Of a stretch of DNA of 5,482 nt, positions 1-4,947 are shown one piece after another. The stretch spans positions 1 to 5,482 of the forward strand of contig JADLBI010000042.1 in the NCBI GenBank assembly GCA_020847775.1, given 5' to 3'. How positions within the stretch are numbered: position 1 is the stretch's first letter; every line of letters begins with the position of its first letter. The position numbers and the translations under genes were made by a program. Origin of the DNA: Opitutaceae bacterium (GTDB lineage: Bacteria > Verrucomicrobiota > Verrucomicrobiia > Opitutales > Opitutaceae). The notes beneath the pieces are model-generated. The model was not told where the DNA came from, searched no databases, and was given only the letters and a program-made list of their open reading frames with translations.

Positions 1-39
1 TATCGTCGTTTCCTTCATGTCCTTGGTCGGACGGGTCAT
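1..39 (-). CDS. 5' fragment of an unidentified gene (13 codons visible)
   Basis: Reading leftwards from an ATG at 39-37, the visible product is MTRPTKDMKETTI and continues past the left edge. An AAGGA ribosome binding motif lies about 7 bases before the ATG, the clearest such site in the window, which is the main reason to believe this start. The gene begins 45 bases after the stop of the small gene at 85-336 on the same strand, so the two may be cotranscribed. The short N-terminus is reminiscent of small antitoxin-like DNA-binding proteins that begin with a K-D-[FM]-K-E-T pattern, but 13 residues are far too few to assign a family. A second in-frame ATG eight codons in could also be the start. 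Confidence 0.45.
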   Translation of the reverse strand, partial: MTRPTKDMKETTI

Positions 40-55
40 GGTATTTTCCTTCATC

Positions 56-85
56 GGTGGTTTTTGGCTTCTTCACCCAACCACC
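56..85 (-). repeat. short hairpin between two small genes
   Basis: GGTGGTT at 56-62 and AACCACC at 79-85 are perfect 7-bp inverted arms around a 16-base loop. The hairpin starts at the last base of the stop codon of the 85-336 gene and ends 17 bases before the next start codon. In RNA it would sit just upstream of the AAGGA site of the next gene, so it could modulate its translation or act as a weak attenuator. There is no T-run after it in the transcribed direction, so it is not a standard terminator. It could be chance. Confidence 0.3.
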
Positions 86-336
86 TACCATGATCCGTCT
101 TTTTGCTGAACTCTTCGGACACTACCAAAAGCTTCGATAATGCCATTTTGTTCCGATAGTTCAGGGGTTTTGTGATACGCGGTGTTTATTGCATCAATAA
201 ACTTGCCGTTCGTGAGATTTGAGAAGTCCAGCTTCACGAAATGGCCGCCATCCTCGTTGGGGAAGCAGGCGATGCCATCACTAGGCAGATTTTTCATCCG
301 AGCCTCAACCTCCGATTGCGTCATCATGTGTGGCAT
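85..336 (-). CDS. small hypothetical protein, 83 aa
   Basis: I do not recognise this protein. From the ATG at 336-334 it gives 83 residues, starting MPHMMTQSEVEARMKNL and ending in VRRVQQKDGSW. It has a mixed soluble composition with no signal peptide or membrane span. A helical-looking start is followed by GGHFVKLDFSNL (probably strand-like) and a helix around KFIDAINTAYHKTPEL. ATGs at 327 and 324 (giving MMTQ or MTQ) are equally plausible starts; none has a convincing ribosome binding site. The open frame runs upstream to a GTG at 501, but that extension is rich in Cys, Pro, Ser and Arg and does not look like protein, so I left it out. Local GC is about 42-57%, well below the rest of the window, suggesting recent acquisition. 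A possible downstream partner starts 45 bases after its stop. Confidence 0.55.
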   Translation of the reverse strand: MPHMMTQSEVEARMKNLPSDGIACFPNEDGGHFVKLDFSNLTNGKFIDAINTAYHKTPELSEQNGIIEAFGSVRRVQQKDGSW

Positions 337-594
337 AATCCGTGGCAAAAGATGACATAGCGCGGACAGCTTGGCACTTCGCGCCCCACTTATCAGCTTT
401 CTTTGGTTTTCAGGCCACCGGCTTGGGCTACAGCACTCACCTTCGTCCCGTGTTAGTTGTAGCTGCCCACATACTGGCGGAAGCCGGGACAGCGCCGTCA
501 CTCAACGTGTCTGCCAGGGGCTCGCCCAAGCAGGCATAGCCGTGGCCGCCGCCGGTTACCGGCCCTACCCGACTCGATGCAATCCCGCGATGGT
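337..594. other. gap without a supportable gene between small orphan gene and DedA gene
   Basis: These 258 bases hold several overlapping open frames on both strands, but none has a convincing composition, start signal or recognisable motif. On the minus strand one frame reads for about 40 codons (roughly 560-440) as a Gly/Ala/Thr-rich stretch ending in WAATTNTGRR, without a clear start. This could be a relic but is not supported as a gene. A small dyad, GCCGGT-T-ACCGGC, lies at about 551-563 downstream of the DedA gene. It lacks a T-run, so I do not call it a terminator. GC rises here from under 50% at the left to about 60-67%, so the stretch contains the composition boundary. Confidence 0.4.
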
Positions 595-1221
595 TCAGGA
601 CTTCTGCCGCGACCGACGCAGCCAGATCAGGACAAGCGTCAGCACCACCACCGCGATGATGATGGTCGCGAGCTGCGAATAGGAATGCGTGCGCGCCAAG
701 GCGCGGTTGAAATTCTCGATGTCAGCGTGGAAGCGGTTCCACAGCCAGTGGCCCAGCCAGACGAAAAATGGCACACTAATCAGCGCGGCCGTGCCATCGA
801 GCAGGAGAAATTTAAGAAACGGCACCTTCATCGAGCCGGCGGTGAAAAAAATCGGGGCGCGCAGCCCGGGCAGGAAACGACCGATAAACAACCCCGCCGT
901 GCCGCGCCGTTGGAAAAACTCCTCCACTTTGGCCTGCTTGGCCGGGGAGAACATCCGCCGCGTCCAAGACATCGCCAGCAGCCGCGAACCGAAAAAGCGT
1001 CCGGCGAAAAAAATCATCGTGTCGCCGGCCAACACCCCCGCATACATGACCCCACTCACAAAAACCCACGTGTGACCGTCGATTTGGCCGAGCACGCCCG
1101 CAGCGATCAGGATGATATCCTCGGGCACCGGCAGGCCCAGCCCGCAGAGCAGCAATATTATAAACGGCCCCCAGAGTGACAACGCCGAGCCCTGGAAATG
1201 TTCGAGCAAGGTTTCAATCAT
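595..1221 (-). CDS. DedA family membrane protein (SNARE-associated/VTT domain)
   Basis: This is a 208-residue inner-membrane protein of the DedA family, a normal length for the group. Family members are linked to membrane homeostasis, proton-motive-force-dependent transport and recycling of lipid carriers such as undecaprenyl phosphate; the substrate of this copy cannot be read from sequence. Visible features are a first hydrophobic segment at about 17-45 with the conserved GLPVPED (29-35), a second at about 51-73 followed by AGDTMIFFAGRFFGSR (65-80), and the signature GRFLPGLRAPIFFTAG (114-129), which carries the conserved Arg residues and Pro. Hydrophobic segments at about 140-162 and 184-201 follow, and the tail is basic (LRRSRQKS). 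The ATG at 1221-1219 gives the expected N-terminus; no clear ribosome binding site precedes it. It follows the 1352-2512 gene after 130 bases on the same strand, and no functional link is evident. Confidence 0.9.
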   Translation of the reverse strand: MIETLLEHFQGSALSLWGPFIILLLCGLGLPVPEDIILIAAGVLGQIDGHTWVFVSGVMYAGVLAGDTMIFFAGRFFGSRLLAMSWTRRMFSPAKQAKVEEFFQRRGTAGLFIGRFLPGLRAPIFFTAGSMKVPFLKFLLLDGTAALISVPFFVWLGHWLWNRFHADIENFNRALARTHSYSQLATIIIAVVVLTLVLIWLRRSRQKS

Positions 1222-1351
1222 GGCACGGCCGAGCGACGAATACGCGAGGAGTAGAGGGCTTGGGCATATAATCCAGATGCAGCGGAAGCGGTGGCGGCAG
1301 TCTGGTCAATAGCGCGGTTGGTGGCCCCGGACGCGCGCGCGGGCTCGGCGA

Positions 1352-2512
1352 TCAGAAACGCTTGCCGATAATCGCGCCGGTGCGGTCACGGAAGCGGACG
1401 ATCCCGGTCGTCATATCCACGCCGTCCAACACGATGCCTTGGGCGTGATCGATGATCTCGCCGGGCACGACTGTGAGATCGTTCACGATGATTTTGCTTT
1501 CATCACCCGCGGCCCGAAGCCCGGTGATCCGCACGCGATCGACCCACATCACAAAGGCCACCGCCGGGCGGACCGGCGACGGCATATCCACGCGCCCGGG
1601 CACCACCAAGCTGGCGTCATAGCCGAAATGTGTTTGCTGCGACCGAAGCGAAACCGGTGCGGTCGGCGCGGTTTGGGTGCGTGTGGCTGGCGACGAGGTT
1701 ATGACGGCTGCCGTCACGCGCCCGATCGGCGCGTTGGGATTGGCTGCGACCGGGCCGGACATCACATCAAGGTTGGCACCCGCCTCCGCCAGTTCGTTTG
1801 CGAAATTGATGCGAGCGTCGTTGGCGGCGACCACCTCGCGGGTTTGCAACATCATTTGCCCGGCCTTGGATTTTGGCGCGCGGGCATCCACGGCGGGCGC
1901 GGGCTCGCTCGTGATCTTGCGCCGCATCGCCTCCACAAACGGTGGAGTGCCGAAAAAATAGCCGTAGGTGTAGACCCCCGCGCCGAGCACTAACAGCACC
2001 GGGATGGATTTCGCGGCCAAAATGAACAGCATGGTGAACGCGCCGCTGCCAGAGCCACGCCGTCGCGGTGCCGCCATCTGCAAACTAGCCTCTACCGCCA
2101 CGCCACGCGCCACCTCGATCGCCTCTCCGGCTGAGATCCGCGCGGCTTGCACCACCGCGGTATTATCCGCGTCGCCCAACGGGGCGGGCGCCACGGGAAA
2201 CGGCGACAGCGACGCGCCATCCACAGTGCAAGTGGCCGTCAACGAACGCCCATCGATGAGAGTCTGCTGCATCGCCATCCACGGCGGACGCGTGGTGTAG
2301 CTCTCGCGCCCGTATTGCGCGGGCGGCGGTTGCACATCGTCCACGAACAAGGGGAACGGCGGACGCGACTCGGAAATCGAATCTCCATGCGGCCGCACGA
2401 GGCCCGGGTTGAAACCGGGCGGACGCGATGGCGAAGCCGCTGGGCTGCTGGGTGGAAGCGCCGGATCGGGTTGGGGCGTCGCGGAATTCAATGCGCGCCA
2501 CGTAAAAGGCAT
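1352..2512 (-). CDS. hypothetical single-span membrane protein with proline-rich N-terminus (386 aa)
   Basis: I do not recognise this as a named family. Residues 1-115 are rich in Pro, Ser and Ala and predicted disordered. They include three spaced copies of an [S/T]RPP motif followed by a bulky or small hydrophobic patch (about residues 29-32, 49-52 and 74-77). Basic residues RRR (150-152) precede one membrane span at about 158-184, suggesting the N-terminus inside and the C-terminus in the periplasm. A low-complexity Ala/Pro/Thr linker follows, with a short helix near 224-244. The last ~70 residues (about 317-386) look like a compact beta-rich module: FVMWVDRVRITGLR, then KIIVNDLTVVPGEIID, then GIVRFRDRTGAIIGKRF. 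This order (inner anchor, linker, small C-terminal beta domain with a V-N-D...G-[DE]-I-I-D pattern) recalls GspB/PilP/GspC-type assembly factors of type II secretion or type IV pili, but that is inference. The ATG at 2512 is the only start available: an in-frame TAA lies 11 codons upstream with no start between. Confidence 0.8.
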   Translation of the reverse strand: MPFTWRALNSATPQPDPALPPSSPAASPSRPPGFNPGLVRPHGDSISESRPPFPLFVDDVQPPPAQYGRESYTTRPPWMAMQQTLIDGRSLTATCTVDGASLSPFPVAPAPLGDADNTAVVQAARISAGEAIEVARGVAVEASLQMAAPRRRGSGSGAFTMLFILAAKSIPVLLVLGAGVYTYGYFFGTPPFVEAMRRKITSEPAPAVDARAPKSKAGQMMLQTREVVAANDARINFANELAEAGANLDVMSGPVAANPNAPIGRVTAAVITSSPATRTQTAPTAPVSLRSQQTHFGYDASLVVPGRVDMPSPVRPAVAFVMWVDRVRITGLRAAGDESKIIVNDLTVVPGEIIDHAQGIVLDGVDMTTGIVRFRDRTGAIIGKRF

Positions 2513-2606
2513 GACCGAGGGCGCATCAAATCCAAATTTCGCTTATGGCCATCCTCGGCGCGGCCCACCGCCGCCGCAATTGCGCGGCGCCAGTGCCGAT
2601 CGCTGC

Positions 2607-2746
2607 ACGTGGCCGCGCTTGAATTGCGCGAACGCCACGTAGCCGCGCTTGTGGCCCACCCACCCTTCAGTCCACGTTGTCGCTACGCTCCAACGCAGCT
2701 ACGTCCCTAGGATGCGACTGCGCCGTCAACGTAGCCGCGCTTGAAT
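2607..2746. repeat. three direct copies of a 15-bp GC-rich repeat
   Basis: ACGT[A/G]GCCGCGCTTG occurs at 2607-2621, 2637-2651 and 2729-2743. The first and third copies continue with AAT. The first copy also forms a dyad with the sequence following it (CGTGGC at 2608-2613 against GCCACG at 2634-2639, with a CGCGC...GCGCG inner match). A further imperfect dyad lies between copies two and three (ACGTTG near 2674, CAACG near 2691). The repeats fill most of the 265-base gap between lysA and the membrane protein gene, with the rest being GC-rich filler including a CGCAATTGCG palindrome near 2574. They look like members of a dispersed extragenic palindromic family, but I cannot test dispersal from this window. 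Confidence 0.6.
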
Positions 2747-2773
2747 CCCGCGGACGCGGGACGAAAGCGTGGC
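2734..2773 (-). terminator. stem-loop directly after lysA, terminator-like or repeat unit
   Basis: Nested arms pair around a GGAC loop: TCCCGC (2746-2751) with GCGGGA (2756-2761), CGCTT (2738-2742) with AAGCG (2765-2769), and GCC (2734-2736) with GGC (2771-2773). The structure starts 4 bases after the lysA stop codon. The position fits a transcript 3' end, but there is no T-run on the transcribed strand, so it would be Rho-dependent or an RNA-stabilising hairpin. It includes the third copy of the GCCGCGCTTG repeat, so its primary identity may be a repeat unit. Confidence 0.45.
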
Positions 2774-2777
2774 CCGC

Positions 2778-4037
2778 TCAGCCCAGCCCGGGATAATCGA
2801 GCGTCGCGAAGTGGTCCGCGTAGGTCTCCGCGCGGCGGATGAGTTTCCATTGTCCGCCGCCCTGCCAGAGCACCTCGGCGCTGCGCAGTTTGCCGTTGTA
2901 ATTGAAACCCATCGAGTGGCCGTGCGCGCCCGTGTCGTGGATCACGAGCAAGTCGCCAATCGCCGGATCGGCAATCTCCCGGTCCACCGCGAACTTGTCG
3001 TTGTTCTCACAGAGCGAGCCGGTGACGTCGTAAACCTTGCGCGGGCCGGCTTCTTTTCCCGGCACGGTGATGTGGTGATACGAGCCATACATGCCGGGGC
3101 GCATCAGATTCGCCATGCAGGCGTCGAGGCCGACATAGTTTTTGTAGATGGCCTTCTTGTGCAGCACGCGCGACACGAGATAGCCGTAGGGTCCCGTGAC
3201 CATGCGGCCGCACTCCATCGCGATGCGAATCGGGCCGAGGTCGTTGGCCACGATCGTCTTTTCATAGGCCGCCTTGATCCGCGCGCCGATCTGGGCGAGA
3301 TCCACCGCGGTTTGCTCCGGCCGGTAGGGAATGCCGATACCGCCGCCGAGGTTGAGAAATTCAAAACGGATGCCGAGCTCGCGGTGCAATTCGACGACGA
3401 GGTCGAACAGCATCTGCGCGGTCTCCACGAAATAGTCGGGGTTGAGCTCGTTCGACGCCACCATCGTGTGCAGGCCGAAGCGCTTCACGCCCTTCTCCTT
3501 CAGGATGCGGTAGCCTTCGAACAACTGCGCGCGCGTGAATCCATACTTCGCCTCCTCGGGTTTTCCGATGATCGCGTTGCCCGCCTTGAGCGGTCCCGGG
3601 TTGTAGCGGAAGCACAGCATCTCCGGCAACCGGCCGCCGAGCGCCTTTTCGAGATACGCGATGTGGCTGAGGTCATCGAGGTTGATGATCGCGCCGAGCC
3701 GCGCCGCCTCGACGAATTCATGCGCCGGCGTGTCGTTGGAGGTGAAAACGATTTTATCTCCCGTGATACCCACCGCCGCGCACAACTTGAGTTCGGCCAG
3801 CGAAGAGCAATCGCCGCCCATGCCCTCCTGCTTGAGCGCGGCCATCACATGCGGATTCGGCAGCGCCTTGACCGCGAAATAGTTCACAAACCCGCCCGGC
3901 ACCCAGGCGAACGCCGCGTAAAACGTGCGGGCGTTTTTCCGCATCGCCGCCTCGTCATAAACATGAAACGGCGTCGGCACTTCGGCGGCGATCGCTTCGA
4001 GTTGTTCCTGCGTGAACGGGAGGGACTTGTCGGTCAT
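2778..4037 (-). CDS. lysA: diaminopimelate decarboxylase
   Basis: This PLP enzyme of the alanine-racemase fold type decarboxylates meso-diaminopimelate to L-lysine in the cytoplasm, the last step of the DAP pathway. The 419 residues are the usual family length. Visible landmarks are FAVKALPN (54-61) with K57 as the likely PLP Schiff-base lysine, GLHTMVASNEL (188-198) with H190 at the conserved His position, LGGGIGIPY (230-238, the phosphate-binding glycine loop), ECGR (275-278, where EPGR is more usual), CENNDKF (343-349, carrying the catalytic Cys-Glu pair), and GAHGHSMGFNYNG (370-382), where most LysA proteins have GAYG-SM-SNYN. The His-for-Tyr change and NNDKF appear to mark a divergent LysA clade rather than damage, because the frame is intact end to end. 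The ATG at 4037-4035 sits at the expected N-terminus and lacks a clear ribosome binding site. It is separated from both neighbours by ~250 bases of repeats, so it is probably its own transcription unit. Confidence 0.93.
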   Translation of the reverse strand: MTDKSLPFTQEQLEAIAAEVPTPFHVYDEAAMRKNARTFYAAFAWVPGGFVNYFAVKALPNPHVMAALKQEGMGGDCSSLAELKLCAAVGITGDKIVFTSNDTPAHEFVEAARLGAIINLDDLSHIAYLEKALGGRLPEMLCFRYNPGPLKAGNAIIGKPEEAKYGFTRAQLFEGYRILKEKGVKRFGLHTMVASNELNPDYFVETAQMLFDLVVELHRELGIRFEFLNLGGGIGIPYRPEQTAVDLAQIGARIKAAYEKTIVANDLGPIRIAMECGRMVTGPYGYLVSRVLHKKAIYKNYVGLDACMANLMRPGMYGSYHHITVPGKEAGPRKVYDVTGSLCENNDKFAVDREIADPAIGDLLVIHDTGAHGHSMGFNYNGKLRSAEVLWQGGGQWKLIRRAETYADHFATLDYPGLG

Positions 4038-4051
4038 AGGGAGAACCGCCG

Positions 4052-4080
4052 AAAGGTGCCCAGCCGCCCCACCCTGTCAA
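4052..4080 (-). promoter_or_regulatory. possible lysA promoter
   Basis: A perfect TTGACA (4080-4075) lies 37 bases before the lysA start. At 17-base spacing the -10 position reads ACCTTT, a poor match to TATAAT. If used, transcription would begin only about 8-10 bases before the ATG, giving a very short leader, which would fit the missing ribosome binding site. Only the -35 half is convincing. Confidence 0.3.
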
Positions 4081-4098
4081 CGCCGGACCCGTCAGCCT

Positions 4099-4116
4099 GA
4101 TCACCGGGCAGTGATC
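4099..4116. promoter_or_regulatory. 18-bp dyad upstream of lysA, operator-like
   Basis: GATCAC-CGGGCA-GTGATC is a perfect 6-bp inverted repeat with a 6-base spacer. It lies 18 bases upstream of the TTGACA box, where an activator or repressor could bind. A degenerate copy (GATCAC...GTAATC) at 4283-4300 overlaps the kinase stop codon. The site may therefore be the edge of the composite repeat rather than an operator. Confidence 0.3.
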
Positions 4117-4148
4117 GCGGGGGCAACAGGAAGTAATGTCAGCTCGTA

Positions 4149-4232
4149 AGGTGGGCCGTGCGCTCCGTCGCGCGGCGAGGTCGTGAGTGGCCCCATACCG
4201 GACCGCCGCGCGACGGAGCGCACGGCCCACCT
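4149..4232 (-). terminator. 29-bp perfect stem with 26-base loop, terminator-like
   Basis: The arms at 4149-4177 and 4204-4232 are fully complementary and very GC-rich (for example GTGGGCCGTGCGCTCC against its complement), with a 26-base loop. It starts about 50 bases after the kinase stop and so could end or protect the pnuC-kinase transcript. No T-run follows, so intrinsic termination is not shown. It is the core of the larger palindromic element at this site. Confidence 0.4.
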
Positions 4233-4284
4233 CGCTTAAGCATCATCACCCAGCGAGGATGACATCACTTTCTGTTGCACTTGA

Positions 4285-4842
4285 TCACCGGGCGGTAATC
4301 GCCGCGACGGCCGCCGCTTCGCGCGCCTCGGCACTGCCGCGAATCTCCACGAACGGCAAACCGCGCGACGCCAAGGTTTCACGCCAGAGTCGTCGGCCCA
4401 TCGCCCGGCCCGCCGCATCCGGGAAACACCGCTGCGGATCCGGCGCAAACGCGATGTCCGTGTCGCATAGCAAATACAACGCGTAGTGCCGACTGCGCGC
4501 CTCCGCCTCCGCCCGCACCCAGGCCGGACACCGGCCCGGAAACAGCAGATCCGCCCACAGCACATTGGTCAGCAGCTCCGTGTCGCAAATGACCAACCCG
4601 CCCGTGGCCCGCGCCACCGCCGCCTCCTCGCCCGCGATTTGCCCACGCGCGATCATCGTCAAATCTTCCGCCTCGATCCGCCCGCCATGCGCGTCCCAAA
4701 ACTCGCGCACGTATTCCGCCGCCACCGGCGCGTCGAACCGCCGCCCCAAGGCCGCCGCCAGCGTGCTCTTGCCGGTGGATTCCGCGCCGAACACCGCGAT
4801 GCGAACCGGCAAACGCACGAGCTCCGATTTTTTTTCGTGCAT
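4285..4842 (-). CDS. NadR-like P-loop kinase (probable ribosylnicotinamide kinase)
   Basis: A 185-residue soluble AAA/P-loop protein resembling the C-terminal kinase domain of NadR, which phosphorylates nicotinamide riboside to NMN with ATP for NAD salvage. Numbered from the ATG at 4842, it shows Walker A GAESTGKST (19-27) right after a VRIAVF strand, EYVREF (43-48), the DTELLTN segment (87-93) that is the likely Walker B/substrate region, YLLCDTDIAF (123-132), and PDPQR (134-138) in the lid region. The N-terminal helix-turn-helix and adenylyltransferase domains of enterobacterial NadR are absent, so this is a stand-alone kinase without the repressor role. pnuC lies directly upstream on the same strand, which strongly supports the substrate. 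The open frame continues upstream to a GTG at 4944, but that extension translates a palindromic repeat, so I start at 4842 (4848, at the repeat edge, is the alternative). The final residues ITAR and stop lie inside another repeat. Confidence 0.82.
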   Translation of the reverse strand: MHEKKSELVRLPVRIAVFGAESTGKSTLAAALGRRFDAPVAAEYVREFWDAHGGRIEAEDLTMIARGQIAGEEAAVARATGGLVICDTELLTNVLWADLLFPGRCPAWVRAEAEARSRHYALYLLCDTDIAFAPDPQRCFPDAAGRAMGRRLWRETLASRGLPFVEIRGSAEAREAAAVAAITAR

Positions 4843-4845
4843 TGT

Positions 4846-4926
4846 CATTCTGAGTGTCAGCGAAGAATCCAGCAAGTTATCCGACCGCGTTTGGCGCATT
4901 GGATTCTTCGGCTTCGCCTCAGAATG
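4846..4926. repeat. 81-bp imperfect palindromic repeat (CATTCTGAG...CGAAGAATCC type)
   Basis: CATTCTGAG (4846-4854) pairs perfectly with CTCAGAATG (4918-4926), and CGAAGAATCC (4861-4870) pairs perfectly with GGATTCTTCG (4901-4910). Between the two stems is an unpaired internal loop of 6 and 7 bases, and the hairpin tip is 30 bases (4871-4900). The GTCATTCTGAG...CGAAGAATCC core is a dispersed intergenic repeat I know from many bacterial genomes. It occupies most of the 105 bases between the pnuC stop and the kinase start at 4842. In RNA it could act as a processing, stabilising or attenuating hairpin between the two genes. Confidence 0.75.
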
Positions 4927-4947
4927 CCAGCAGGCGCGGAACACACC

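Larger units (their letters stand above)
4098..4302. repeat. composite palindromic element between kinase gene and lysA
   Basis: Three nested layers are visible. The outer sites 4098-4118 and 4282-4302 are direct repeats matching at 19 of 21 positions; because each is nearly self-palindromic, they also match as inverted repeats (14 of 18). Next, 4123-4141 and 4260-4278 are inverted arms with 17 of 19 pairs. Innermost, 4149-4177 and 4204-4232 are perfect 29-bp arms. The right half carries about 20 extra bases (4233-4259) compared with the left. The layout, direct repeats flanking terminal inverted repeats with no coding capacity, resembles a MITE or REPIN-like non-autonomous element. The last codons and stop of the kinase gene fall inside the right outer repeat. 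Confidence 0.65.

Noticed and set aside
337..501. N-terminal extension of the small gene to a GTG at 501
   Set aside because: The added 55 residues are Cys/Pro/Ser/Arg-rich without domain character and have no start signal; internal ATGs at 336, 327 or 324 are more likely.
577..1179. Plus-strand open frame opposite the DedA gene (200 codons)
   Set aside because: Arg/Gln/His-rich shadow with no motif; the opposite strand encodes an intact DedA protein.
1267..1272. Perfect TATAAT on the plus strand upstream of the DedA gene
   Set aside because: It points away from every gene in the window and has no -35 match at the right distance.
1332..1340. Alternating CG run, possible Z-DNA or regulatory site
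   Set aside because: Nine bases of CGCGCGCGC are expected by chance in DNA this GC-rich.
2607..2746. CRISPR array from the three direct repeats
   Set aside because: The repeats are only 15-18 bp, the spacing is irregular (30 and 92 bases) and no cas genes are present.
2769..4100. Long plus-strand open frame opposite lysA (443 codons)
   Set aside because: It is the antisense shadow of lysA, with Arg/His/Val-rich composition typical of reverse frames in GC-rich genes. The minus-strand frame carries every LysA signature.
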